Below, piece after piece: positions 55,066 through 64,000 of a stretch of DNA of 64,000 nt. The notes under the pieces are model-generated. The model did no database searches. It saw nothing but the letters and a program-made list of their open reading frames with translations, and was not told the origin of the DNA. How positions within the stretch are numbered: the first letter of the stretch is position 1; each line of letters opens with the position of its first letter. This DNA comes from Azospirillum rugosum (GTDB lineage: Bacteria; Pseudomonadota; Alphaproteobacteria; Azospirillales; Azospirillaceae), in contig NZ_JAGINP010000013.1 of NCBI RefSeq assembly GCF_017876155.1, positions 62,001 to 126,000 on the forward strand. The letters run 5' to 3'. Made by a program: the position numbers and the translations under genes.

Positions 55066-55236
55066 GGACTGACGCAAAGAGTTGCGCTTGGCTGAAAGAG
55101 TGGGCCGAAAAAGTAGGGTGACAGTCGCGTGAAAGCTTTGTCATGCCACGGCCGCGCTTCCGATTCCTGTTGAACGGAAGGGGTCTTTCGCCAATATGTT
55201 CGGTTAAAGGAAATAACATTGGTTCGAGGACGACCC

Positions 55237-55959
55237 ATGGCTGATCCAACCTTTAACCGGTACGCGACCGCGGACCGCGCGTTCGACCGGGGTTACTTCG
55301 ACGAGGGCCTGCGCCAGCACATGCTGCGCGTGTTCAACTATATGGGCGCCGGCCTGGTCCTGACCGGCCTGGTCGCCTTCATGGTGTCGAGCAGCCCGGC
55401 GCTGATGCAGACGATCTTCATGACCCCGCTGAAGTGGGTGGTCATGCTGGCGCCGCTGGCCTTCGTGATGGTGCTGTCCTTCGGCATCAACCGGCTGTCC
55501 TTCGCGTCGGCCCAGGCGGTGTTCTGGGCCTACTGCGCGGCGATGGGCCTGTCGCTGTCGGCGATCTTCCTGGTCTTCACCGGGGCCAGCATCGCGCTGA
55601 CCTTCTTCGTCACGTCCGCGACCTTCCTGGCGATGAGCCTCTACGGCTACACCACGAAGACCGACCTGACGAAGATGGGCTCCTTCCTGATGATGGGCGT
55701 GTTCGGCATCATCATCGCGGGCCTGGCGAACCTGTTCTTCCAGTCGTCGGCCCTGCAGTTCGCCATCTCGGCCATCGGCGTGGTGATCTTCACCGGCCTG
55801 ACCGCCTACGACACCCAGGCGATCAAGGAGCAGTACGCGGAAGGCTACGACCGCGAAAGCCAGGGCAAGCTGGCCGTGATGGGCGCCCTGACGCTGTACC
55901 TGGACTTCATCAACCTGTTCCAGTTCCTGCTGCAGTTCCTGGGACAGCGCGACGAGTAA
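55237..55959 (+). CDS. Bax-inhibitor-1 / YccA family membrane protein
   Basis: A 240-residue protein with seven TM helices and the BI-1 pattern: FNYMGAGLVLTGLVAFMVSS, INRLSFASAQAVFWAYCAAM, then GLTAYDTQAIKEQY with the conserved Asp in the last loop and a polar C-terminus. In bacteria the family relates to YccA, an FtsH modulator, and to pH-sensitive Ca2+ leak channels. GAGGA before the ATG at 55237 sets the start. Confidence 0.93.
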   Translation: MADPTFNRYATADRAFDRGYFDEGLRQHMLRVFNYMGAGLVLTGLVAFMVSSSPALMQTIFMTPLKWVVMLAPLAFVMVLSFGINRLSFASAQAVFWAYCAAMGLSLSAIFLVFTGASIALTFFVTSATFLAMSLYGYTTKTDLTKMGSFLMMGVFGIIIAGLANLFFQSSALQFAISAIGVVIFTGLTAYDTQAIKEQYAEGYDRESQGKLAVMGALTLYLDFINLFQFLLQFLGQRDE

Positions 55960-55981
55960 ACATCCTGTCCATGGATGAACG

Positions 55982-56020
55982 AACCGCCCGGAGGCCTGCG
56001 CTTCCGGGCGGTTTTGTTTT
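55982..56020 (+). terminator. Rho-independent terminator after the BI-1 gene
   Basis: An 11-bp stem AACCGCCCGGA (55982-55992) with TCCGGGCGGTT (56003-56013), a 10-nt loop, and a T-rich tail TTTTGTTTT. It starts 22 bp after the stop codon. Confidence 0.9.
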
Positions 56021-56069
56021 GGGGCGTCGGTCAGTCGTCCAGTTTGTCGATGTTAACGGCACCAACGAT

Positions 56070-56291
56070 TCACTTGGATAAGATCGCCATAGTGCGTCGA
56101 TAGCGCTGAGTAAAGGCGCGTCCCGCCGCCATAGCACGGTTGTAGATATCGTCCGCTTTCGTGATTTCGATGCGCCCGTTGTGCACGTCGACAGTCATTT
56201 CGACGCCGCGGTCGAGGTTACCCATCTTTGTAAGCTTGGTCGTGCGCACGCCGGTGCCCTCGTCTATGGCGCTAGGATGTATAACGGGCAT
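56070..56291 (-). CDS. Small AbrB/MazE-like protein, internally shortened
   Basis: A 73-residue ORF. TTKLTKMGN at about residues 18-26 and GVEMTVDVHNGRIEITKA just after resemble the start and end of a MazE/AbrB swapped-hairpin domain, but the roughly 15-20 residues that normally lie between (the SxGVxIPK part) are missing. The rest is a basic helix-forming tail (NRAMAAGRAFTQRYRRTMAI). AGGTGAG precedes the ATG at 56291. Base composition is lower in GC than the neighbours and no toxin gene adjoins. It is possibly a decayed acquired antitoxin. Confidence 0.5.
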   Translation of the reverse strand: MPVIHPSAIDEGTGVRTTKLTKMGNLDRGVEMTVDVHNGRIEITKADDIYNRAMAAGRAFTQRYRRTMAILSK

Positions 56292-56329
56292 TCTCACCTA
56301 AGGCCGGCAACTCCACTCCCAGCCCCAGC

Positions 56330-57520
56330 TCACTCCGCCGGTTCCAGCACCCGGTCGGTCGCGACGATGCGGTCCTTGCCGCTCTGCTTGGCCATGTACA
56401 TGCGGTGGTCGGCCAGTTCGACCAGCGCTTCCCAGTCGGTGGGGCGGCGGTCGGCGGTGTATTCGGCGATGCCGACGCTGGCCGTCTGGGTGGAGCCGTC
56501 CGGGCGGGCGCCGAAGCCCTTGACGCGCAGCCGCTCCACGGCAATCAGGGCGCCGTCGCGCGGGGTGTTCGGCATGATGACCAGGAACTCCTCCCCGCCC
56601 CAGCGCACCAGCACGTCGGACTGGCGCAGCATGGCGCGAATCGACTCGGCGGCGCGGCCCAGCACCTTGTCGCCCTGGTCGTGGCCGTGCCGGTCGTTGA
56701 TGGCCTTGAAGTTGTCCAAATCGACGAAGACCAGCGACAGCGGCAGGTCCGACCGCTGGGCGTGGGCGAACTGCACGCGCAGAAGCTCCTCCCCGATGCG
56801 GCGGGAGAAGGCGCCGGTCAGCCCGTCGTGCGAGGCTTGGTCGACCAGGGCCATCATGAAATGCAGCTGGCTCATCGCCGCCAGCGCCGCCACCGCCATG
56901 ATCAGCAGCAGCAGCCACATCGCGCCGAGGTATGAGGGGAAGGGGAAGACCAGCGATCCGTAGACACCCGCCACCATATGGGCCGACAGCAGGGGCAGGG
57001 CGAACAGGATGCCCTCCACCGCCGTCAGCGGAAAGACGCTGAGCCCGGCCACCATGACGAAGGGCAGGAAGGCGTAGCCGGCCGCCACGGCGGCGGCGCT
57101 GCCGGCGATCACCCCCTCGTTCAGCATGGGGTGGGAGGCGAGGAAGAAGGCCGTGGGCACCGCCAGCAGCAGCGCCAGCCCCCGCCACGCGCTGCCCATG
57201 TCGTCGCTGACCCGGTATCCCAGCGCCAACGCGCCGAAGGCCAGGCTCGCCACGAAGCGCAGGCCGGCCAGCCAGCCCCACAGCGGCCAGGGAAAGATCA
57301 CCACGTCGATCACCACCCACAGCGGCGTCAGCACGGCGAAGGCCGCCGCCACCATGCGCACGCGCGAATGGATCAGGATGGCGCGGCGGCGCTGGATGAT
57401 CGGCGTGTGGCGGGCCGGATGCATCAGGTCGCGCAACTGATCGAGGGAGAATTCGCCACTCACGGCCTGGAACGCCCGCCTTGCACCTTGCTTCAGGAGA
57501 TCATAGGCCTTTTGTTGCAC
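56330..57520 (-). CDS. Membrane diguanylate cyclase (GGDEF)
   Basis: About 396 residues. The N-terminal 200 residues hold five or six TM helices (VRMVAAAFAVLTPLWVVIDV, VSDDMGSAWRGLALLLAVPT onward) as a membrane sensor module, then a GGDEF domain with GGEEF and an upstream RQSD inhibitory site five residues before it, so it should be an active, product-inhibited c-di-GMP synthase. The start is uncertain: the GTG at 57520 with GGAAG nine bases upstream is preferred, because an earlier start (57613) would overlap the dnaJ terminator. Confidence 0.87.
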   Translation of the reverse strand: MQQKAYDLLKQGARRAFQAVSGEFSLDQLRDLMHPARHTPIIQRRRAILIHSRVRMVAAAFAVLTPLWVVIDVVIFPWPLWGWLAGLRFVASLAFGALALGYRVSDDMGSAWRGLALLLAVPTAFFLASHPMLNEGVIAGSAAAVAAGYAFLPFVMVAGLSVFPLTAVEGILFALPLLSAHMVAGVYGSLVFPFPSYLGAMWLLLLIMAVAALAAMSQLHFMMALVDQASHDGLTGAFSRRIGEELLRVQFAHAQRSDLPLSLVFVDLDNFKAINDRHGHDQGDKVLGRAAESIRAMLRQSDVLVRWGGEEFLVIMPNTPRDGALIAVERLRVKGFGARPDGSTQTASVGIAEYTADRRPTDWEALVELADHRMYMAKQSGKDRIVATDRVLEPAE

Positions 57521-57591
57521 GCGGGGGTGCTTCCGGGCAACGCCAATTCCTATCGGAACCCACGGTGCGTCCGTATGTGGCAGGGGGCACG

Positions 57592-57620
57592 AAAAAGGCC
57601 CGGCGGAGACCACCGGGCCT
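57592..57620 (-). terminator. Rho-independent terminator of dnaJ
   Basis: On the minus strand AGGCCCGGTGG...CCGCCGGGCCT forms an 8-bp or longer stem followed by TTTTT. It starts 33 bp after the dnaJ stop. Confidence 0.85.
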
Positions 57621-57652
57621 GTTCGGAAACCGCGGGCGCGCGACGGGCGCCC

Positions 57653-58813
57653 TCAGTCCTTCAGATCCTCCCACAGCTCCTTGACCTTGGCGAAGAAGCC
57701 TTCGGACTGCGGGTGGGAGCCTTCCTTGCCGGCCTTGTCGAACTCGCGCAGCAGTTCCTGCTGCTTCTTGGTCAGGTTGACCGGGGTTTCGACGACGGCC
57801 TGGATGTACATGTCGCCGCGCTGCTGGCTGCGCAGCACCGACATGCCCTTGCCCTTGATGCGGAACTGGTGGCCGGACTGGGTGCCGGGGGGGACCGTCA
57901 CCTTGGTGCGGCTGCCCTCGATGGTCGGCACCTCCACCGTGCCGCCCAGCGCCGCGGTGGTCATGGGGATCGGCACGCGGCAGTGGATGTTGGCGGTGTC
58001 ACGCTGGAAGATCGGGTGGGGCGCGATGGCCAGGAAGATGTACAGGTCGCCCGGCGGCGCGCCGCGCAGGCCGGCCTCGCCCTCTCCGGCCAGGCGGATG
58101 CGCGTGCCGTCCTCCACGCCCGCGGGGATGTTGACCTGGAGGGTCTTCTCCTTGCGCAGGCGGCCCTGGCCGCCGCAGGTCTTGCAGGCGTCCTTGATCA
58201 CGCGGCCCTGGCCGTGGCAGCCGGGGCAGGTGCGCTCGATCGTGAAGAAGCCCTGCTGCGCGCGCACCTTGCCGTGGCCCTGGCAGGTCGGGCAGGTGAC
58301 GGGCTGGGTGCCCGCCGCGGCGCCGGAGCCGTTGCAGCCATCGCAGGCGACCGTGGTGGGAACCCGGACCGTGGCCTGGGTGCCCTTGAAGGCCTCCTCC
58401 AGGCTGATCTCCAGGTTGTAGCGCAGGTCCTGGCCGCGGCCCGATGCGGCACCGCCGCCGCGCCGGCCGCCCATGAACTCCCCGAACATCTCGTCGAAGA
58501 TGTCGGCGAAGCCGCCGCCGCCGCCGAAGTCGAAGCCCCCGAAACCGGGACCGCCGCCGCCGAAGCCGCCGCCCCCGCCGCGCCCGTTCTCGAAGGCGGC
58601 GTGGCCGAAGCGGTCGTAGGCCGCGCGCTTCTGCTCGTCCTTCAGGATCTCGTAGGCTTCGCTGACTTCCTTGAACTTGTGCTCGGCGTCCTTGTCACCC
58701 TGGTTGCGGTCCGGGTGATACTGCATCGCCATCTTGCGGTACGCTTTTTTGATCTCGTCCGCGCTGGCGCCCTTTGCCACCCCGAGCAGCTCGTAATAGT
58801 CCTGTTTCGCCAT
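57653..58813 (-). CDS. dnaJ: Chaperone protein DnaJ
   Basis: A 386-residue type I Hsp40 co-chaperone. J-domain with His33-Pro34-Asp35 in [11 protein letters not shown], a Gly/Phe-rich linker ([20 protein letters not shown]), four zinc-binding Cys repeats ([32 protein letters not shown]), and the C-terminal substrate domains. It stimulates DnaK ATPase and delivers unfolded clients. It is transcribed in line after dnaK with a 209-bp gap. Confidence 0.98.
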   Translation of the reverse strand: MAKQDYYELLGVAKGASADEIKKAYRKMAMQYHPDRNQGDKDAEHKFKEVSEAYEILKDEQKRAAYDRFGHAAFENGRGGGGGFGGGGPGFGGFDFGGGGGFADIFDEMFGEFMGGRRGGGAASGRGQDLRYNLEISLEEAFKGTQATVRVPTTVACDGCNGSGAAAGTQPVTCPTCQGHGKVRAQQGFFTIERTCPGCHGQGRVIKDACKTCGGQGRLRKEKTLQVNIPAGVEDGTRIRLAGEGEAGLRGAPPGDLYIFLAIAPHPIFQRDTANIHCRVPIPMTTAALGGTVEVPTIEGSRTKVTVPPGTQSGHQFRIKGKGMSVLRSQQRGDMYIQAVVETPVNLTKKQQELLREFDKAGKEGSHPQSEGFFAKVKELWEDLKD

Positions 58814-58834
58814 GGGCCCCGACCGCCTTCAACT

Positions 58835-59012
58835 GCACCAAGAAAACTGGCACCAAGAAAACCAACAACCAACCCAGCATATCTCCGGCCCGCCACCGCT
58901 GGAAGGATGACGGGCCGGACGATACTGCCTGGGACCGGGTTTCCCCGGCTGTGACACCCCGTGTCCGCCGATGCCCGTCCATCAATGGACACAAGCCATC
59001 AATGGACACGAG
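58835..59012. repeat. Two short tandem repeats in the dnaK-dnaJ gap
   Basis: GCACCAAGAAAACTG/GCACCAAGAAAACCA (15-bp period, 58835-58864) and CCATCAATGGACACAAG/CCATCAATGGACACGAG (17-bp period, 58979-59012). The second contains GTCCAT-ca-ATGGAC, which could form a hairpin just after the dnaK stop. No T-run is present. Confidence 0.85.
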
Positions 59013-59022
59013 GTCCGAACGC

Positions 59023-60948
<1,926 letters not shown>

Positions 60949-61059
60949 GTTCAGCCTCTGTTGTTCGGCAGATTCGTGGCGGCCCGTCTGTTCCGGCACC
61001 GCCGCGATCCCCATGGGGTCAGTGGATACGGGTGGGTCAGATCACGACTGTCGCCGGAG

Positions 61060-61089
61060 ATATAGGCAGGTGCGTTTCGGGCTGCAACG
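61060..61089 (-). promoter_or_regulatory. Possible RpoH (sigma-32) promoter of dnaK
   Basis: On the minus strand CGTTG, an 18-bp spacer and CCTATAT resemble the alphaproteobacterial heat-shock promoter (CTTG, 17-18 bp, CYTATNT). It lies about 110 bp before the dnaK ATG. Confidence 0.4.
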
Positions 61090-61177
61090 CCCCGGTCACC
61101 CACTCAACCGTCAAAAGGAGAATTCGTATCCGGCACGCCGGGGCATATTGTCGCGCCGGTCCACTCGCGTCGCAAGA

Positions 61178-61193
61178 GAATACACTCGTATTC
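61178..61193. promoter_or_regulatory. GAATAC inverted repeat, possible operator
   Basis: GAATAC, four bases, GTATTC; a perfect 6-bp dyad in AT-rich intergenic DNA between dnaK and a small gene. The binding protein is unknown. Confidence 0.4.
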
Positions 61194-61497
61194 AAAGAAC
61201 TCCGACGTATATACCCGGATATTCATCCCACCCCAGCGGCGCATGCCGTTGTGTTACAAGACTTTAACAGGGGATTGCCGGGGTCAACTGCGCTGTTAAC
61301 TTTTCATTAACAAGTAACGGTGTGCATTCTTCGCGCCGATCAATTGGCGGTTGCTCCTTTTATTTGATGTCGCAAGAATCTAATAGTGAACAGGCCGATG
61401 GACTATGCTATATCCGTTCGGAGTAGGCCGCCGTTCTTGTTCGCAGGCGGAGCGGCCGATCGCGGGGACTCACACCGGTATTTCAAGGGGGATCAAC

Positions 61498-61701
61498 ATG
61501 ATGGACGACCGTCGCGACGTGGCCCTGGCCATCAAGTCTTGCCTCGACAGCCTGATGGACGATGCGACGAAGTGCGATCTGGATGATCTGGCCCGCTTCA
61601 TCAGCCTGGCGGCCATGGCGGCCGAGGAAGCGGCCATGACCTTCGACCCGAAGGCCATGCAGCTGAAGGCGCTGATGGCCGGCGGCGCCGGCCACTGCTG
61701 A
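61498..61701 (+). CDS. 67-residue acidic helical protein
   Basis: A small ORF starting MMDDRRDVALAIKSCLDSLM, highly helical, with acidic stretches and a C-terminal GGAGHC. AAGGGGGA seven bases before the ATG at 61498 and a terminator directly after the stop support it as a real gene. Its Met/Ala/Asp-rich helices resemble small adaptor or regulatory proteins, but no family is recognised. The AT-rich 5' region suggests regulated expression. Confidence 0.65.
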   Translation: MMDDRRDVALAIKSCLDSLMDDATKCDLDDLARFISLAAMAAEEAAMTFDPKAMQLKALMAGGAGHC

Positions 61702-61709
61702 CGCCCCCC

Positions 61710-61745
61710 GCAAAGCCGCCCCCACCGGGCGGCTTTGCCGTTTCT
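61710..61745 (+). terminator. Terminator after the 67-residue ORF
   Basis: A 12-bp stem GCAAAGCCGCCC (61710-61721) with GGGCGGCTTTGC (61727-61738), a 5-nt loop, then CGTTTCTC. The short T-run makes it weaker. It may also serve the convergent gene. Confidence 0.8.
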
Positions 61746-61759
61746 CATGGGGGCAATCT

Positions 61760-62248
61760 CTAAAGAATCTCCGCCGACTTGATGGCCTTGTCCAGCAACG
61801 CCAAGGTCTCGGCGCAGGATTCGTCACCATCCATAATCGCCGGCAGGCCGTAGCTGAACATGGCCACCGCCGCCATTCCCGCGCGCTCGGCGCCGACCAA
61901 CCACAGGTAGTGGGCGTCGGTCCGGCCGTCCTCCTCCGTCACCATCACCGCCTGGGCGAGCACACCTTCTTCGCCCCAGGGCTCGACCGTGCGGTCGCTG
62001 GCGCGCTGGTCGTCCGGGCGCACGAAGCGCAGCGCCATCTCGCGCAGCACCGCCGTCACCCCGTCCGGCCCGTCCTTGGGCGCGACCCGGTCGGTGACGA
62101 GCCGCAGCGTGCCGCCGGCCGGGGCCGGCGGGTGGAAGGCGGCCACGGGATGCCCCTCATGCTCCTCCACATCCGGGCGCCAATCGGCCGGCAGCCGGAA
62201 GCGCACCACCTCGTTCCATTCGAAAACGCGATCCTGTTCGCCGGTCAC
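61760..62248 (-). CDS. Protein of unknown function, 162 residues
   Basis: A cytoplasmic protein with a beta-rich look: FEWNEVVRFRLPADWRPDVE, then GGTLRLVTDRVAPKDGPDGV, AHYLWLVGAERAGMAAVAMF and a C-terminal helix DESCAETLALLDKAIKSAEI. The pattern resembles small DcrB/PsbP-fold or immunity-like proteins, but no family is assigned with confidence. A single gene between two terminators or promoters. Confidence 0.65.
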   Translation of the reverse strand: MTGEQDRVFEWNEVVRFRLPADWRPDVEEHEGHPVAAFHPPAPAGGTLRLVTDRVAPKDGPDGVTAVLREMALRFVRPDDQRASDRTVEPWGEEGVLAQAVMVTEEDGRTDAHYLWLVGAERAGMAAVAMFSYGLPAIMDGDESCAETLALLDKAIKSAEIL

Positions 62249-62340
62249 GGCGCCCTCCTGTCTCTTTCGCCGGCACTTTAGGCCGACTCGGCGCGGGATC
62301 CATCCTTGATCGCCGTCAGGTGGATCCCCATCGTTCGCCG

Positions 62341-63231
62341 ATGATCATCTCCGCCAGTTACAAGACTGACATTCCCGCCTTCTACGGCCGTTGGTTCCTC
62401 AACCGTCTGGAGGCCGGATTCTGCCGCATGGTGAATCCCTACGGCGGGCAAACCTACCGGATCGACCTAACGCGCCCGGCCGTGGACGGCTTCGTCTTCT
62501 GGACGAAGAACCTCGGCCCCTTCCTCGACGCGCTCGACGTGGTGGCGGAGCGCGGCTTCCCCTTCGTCGTGCAGCACAGCGCCACCGGCCTGCCCAGGGC
62601 GCTGGAACGCTCCGTCCCCGACTGGGAGCGGGCGGCGGAGCACATGGCCTGGGTGCGCGACCGCTGGGGGCCGCGCGCCGTGGTCTGGCGCTACGACCCC
62701 ATCCTCATCAGCGACTCGACGCCGCCGTCCTGGCACCAGGAGACCTTCGCCCGCATGGCCGCCCGCCTGCGCGGCGTGACGGACGAGGCGGTGGTGTCCT
62801 TCCTCCAGCCCTACCGCAAGACCGCCCGCAACCTGGACGCCGCCGGCCAGCCTTGGCGCGACCCGGACCCGGAGGAGAAACGTACCCTGCTCGGCACGCT
62901 CGCGGCGATCGCCGCCGACCAGGGCATGGCGCTGACCCTCTGCACCCAGCCGGAACTTGCGGACGTGCCCGGCGTGGCGGCCGCCGCTTGCGTGGACGCG
63001 CAGCGCCTGTCCGACGTCGCCGGACGTCCGGTCGCAGCAAAGGAGAAGGGCAACCGCCCCGGCTGCCTCTGCGCCGAAAGCCGCGACATCGGCGATTACG
63101 ACAGCTGCCCGCATGGCTGCCTCTACTGCTACGCCGTCGCCAACCGCGCCACCGCGCAGAAGCGGTTTACGGTGCATGACCCGAAGGGGGAGTTCCTGGT
63201 GGCGCGGGGAGGGGCGAGTGGGACGTACTAA
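62341..63231 (+). CDS. DUF1848 family protein with Cys cluster
   Basis: A 296-residue protein starting MIISASYKTDIPAFYGRWFL, the standard DUF1848 opening. Five Cys near the C-terminus (242, 244, 256, 260, 263; GCLCAESRDIGDYDSCPHGC then LYCYA) suggest an Fe-S cluster, and the TIM-barrel-like body (VFWTKNLGPFLDALD, VVWRYDPILIS) resembles radical SAM or Spl-related enzymes. The reaction is unknown. The start at 62341 fits the family; a GTG at 62320 would add seven residues. Two palindromic repeats follow. Confidence 0.85.
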   Translation: MIISASYKTDIPAFYGRWFLNRLEAGFCRMVNPYGGQTYRIDLTRPAVDGFVFWTKNLGPFLDALDVVAERGFPFVVQHSATGLPRALERSVPDWERAAEHMAWVRDRWGPRAVVWRYDPILISDSTPPSWHQETFARMAARLRGVTDEAVVSFLQPYRKTARNLDAAGQPWRDPDPEEKRTLLGTLAAIAADQGMALTLCTQPELADVPGVAAAACVDAQRLSDVAGRPVAAKEKGNRPGCLCAESRDIGDYDSCPHGCLYCYAVANRATAQKRFTVHDPKGEFLVARGGASGTY

Positions 63232-63233
63232 GT

Positions 63234-63355
63234 CTTCACGGATTTCGGGGATTTGAGCGCGGATTTCAGGGTTGAAGATCGATGATCGCGCTGCGCTCGG
63301 GCAAGCGTATGAAAAATCCGGTCATCCGCGGCAAAATCCGCGAAATCCGTGAAGA
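63234..63355. repeat. CACGGATT-type palindromic element, copy 2
   Basis: A 122-bp relative of 8079-8217: TTCACGGATTTCGGGGATTT at the left and CGCGAAATCCGTGAAG at the right, with GAAAAATCCGGTCATCCG between. It lies just before a TAGGTTGGG element. Confidence 0.85.
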
Positions 63356-63382
63356 TGAAGCGCCTTGCCGACGGAGTGACCG

Positions 63383-63468
63383 CGTAGGTTGGGTGGAGCG
63401 CCAGCGCAACCCAACACACTCCGCGTCGCGACGATGTTGGGTTGCGCTGGCGCTCCACCCAACCTACG
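63383..63468. repeat. TAGGTTGGG palindromic element, copy 4
   Basis: 86 bp, with arms CGTAGGTTGGGTGGAGCGCC and GGCGCTCCACCCAACCTACG, the most perfect inverted arms of the four copies. It ends 12 bp before the cheY stop. Confidence 0.95.
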
Positions 63469-63479
63469 CAACTGTCGTT

Positions 63480-63845
63480 TTACGGGCAGACCTTCTTCAC
63501 CGTTTCGACCAGCTTGTCCGGATTGAAGGGCTTGACCAGCCAGCCGGTGGCGCCGGCCTCGCGGCCCGCGGTCTTCTTGGCCGGGTCGGCCTCGGTCGTC
63601 AGCAGCAGCACCGGGGTGGCGCGGTTCAGGGCGCTGCCGCGGATGGCCTTGGTCAGGGCCAGACCATCCAGGCCCGGCATGTTCAGGTCGGTGATGATGC
63701 AGTCGAACTTCTGCTTGTTGACCTGCGCCAGCCCCGCCGAGCCGTCCGCCGCCTCCGTGACGGCGTAGCCGGCCTTCTGCAGCGTGAAGGAGACCATGTC
63801 GCGGATGGTCTTGGAGTCGTCGACGGTCAGGATGCTCTTGGGCAC
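63480..63845 (-). CDS. CheY-like single-domain response regulator
   Basis: A 121-residue receiver with the acidic pair Asp9-Asp10, phospho-acceptor Asp53 in IITDLNMPGLDG, Thr83/Thr84 and Lys105 in LVKPFNPDKL. The sequence (ILTVDDSKTIRDMVSFTLQK) is typical of chemotaxis CheY proteins placed beside che operons or as lone copies. It relays a kinase signal to flagellar or other targets. No other che gene is visible; it may lie beyond the right edge. Confidence 0.93.
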   Translation of the reverse strand: MPKSILTVDDSKTIRDMVSFTLQKAGYAVTEAADGSAGLAQVNKQKFDCIITDLNMPGLDGLALTKAIRGSALNRATPVLLLTTEADPAKKTAGREAGATGWLVKPFNPDKLVETVKKVCP

Positions 63846-63977
63846 GGATCCGGTTCCCTAAGAATCAATGTTTGGGTTCGCGCGTGCGGTAAGAAGGATG
63901 CCATAGCATCTTGCGCCGCTGCGTCAACGCGGGGAAGGACGAACCGCGGCAATGCGCCGCGCCAAGCGCTAAAACGC

Positions 63978-64000
63978 AAAGGGCCCGCGCGATGGCGGGC
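63978..64000 (-). terminator. Likely terminator at the right edge
   Basis: GCCCGC-catcgc-GCGGGC on the minus strand is followed by CCTTTGCGTTTT. It would end a minus-strand gene lying to the right. Cut by the window edge, so not complete. Confidence 0.5.

Larger units (their letters stand above)
60949..61497. other. Divergent regulatory region upstream of dnaK
   Basis: A 549-bp region, the longest gene-free stretch here and strongly AT-rich from about 61130 to 61400. It has a heat-shock-type promoter box (61060-61089) and a perfect GAATAC-actc-GTATTC inverted repeat (61178-61193). No CIRCE element (TTAGCACTC inverted repeat) is seen. Frames crossing it lack ribosome sites or family resemblance. 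Confidence 0.55.

Noticed and set aside
60949..61497. CIRCE/HrcA operator at dnaK
   Set aside because: No TTAGCACTC-N9-GAGTGCTAA sequence is present; control appears to be by a heat-shock sigma factor if the box is real.

Overview
High-GC alphaproteobacterial chromosome segment, most likely Azospirillum or a close Rhodospirillales relative. The basis is the lptE-leuS-DUF3576 block, a PII protein that reads as Azospirillum GlnZ, dnaK-dnaJ, a UbiH-type hydroxylase, tandem porins, and very GC-rich third codon positions. I see no rRNA, tRNA, CRISPR array, prophage or transposase. The window looks like core chromosome salted with short palindromic repeats.

Layout. 0-8 kb: lptE (partial), leuS and a DUF3576 lipoprotein on the minus strand, two tandem porin genes on the plus strand, a secreted protein, and the PLP-binding protein yggS. 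8-15.7 kb: L,D-transpeptidase, an unknown Ala-rich protein, ribA, an orphan glycosyltransferase N-domain, an OmpR-type regulator, a DUF2786-like HTH protein, an MBL-fold hydrolase and a DUF882 lipoprotein. 15.7-23.4 kb: one minus-strand operon with a deacetylase-like protein, a membrane protein and a complete peptide-type ABC importer. 23.5-33.6 kb: an envelope/glycan locus with four glycosyltransferases, a cyclic-nucleotide-binding protein coupled to a very unusual ABC protein, a PAS-GGDEF cyclase and a histidine phosphatase. 33.7-40 kb: exonuclease III, FAH-family hydrolase, MarR, glutamine amidotransferase, speD-speE, HdeD, LolA. 40-48 kb: FtsK, aminotransferase, glnZ, ubiH-like, GAF-histidine kinase. 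48-55 kb: thpR, aldo/keto reductase, FIST protein and the tesA/ybbA/ybbP block. 55-64 kb: a Bax-inhibitor-like protein, a truncated antitoxin-like ORF, a diguanylate cyclase, dnaJ, dnaK, small unknowns, a DUF1848 protein and a CheY.

Most interesting points. (1) A 14-bp core match to the ParB centromere site parS lies inside a glycosyltransferase gene at 29168-29181. It is written with a run of AT-ending codons in an otherwise GC3-saturated gene. In many alphaproteobacteria the parAB genes lie just beyond lptE, off the left edge. (2) The 878-residue ABC protein at 25347-27983 has lost the Walker A lysine, the Q-loop glutamine and the Walker B aspartate. It carries about 400 residues between Walker A and the signature, with three copies of a post-Q-loop-like motif. 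(3) Palindromic repeats have entered coding sequence in frame: an 87-bp element with perfect 23-bp arms sits inside a glycosyltransferase, and a 130-bp pair extends the N-terminus of the ABC solute-binding protein. (4) Several repeat families recur: four 87-bp TAGGTTGGG elements, two CACGGATT elements, TTGGGCCCCC elements with 24-bp tandem heads, and a set of 12/15/17-bp micro-tandems at gene edges.
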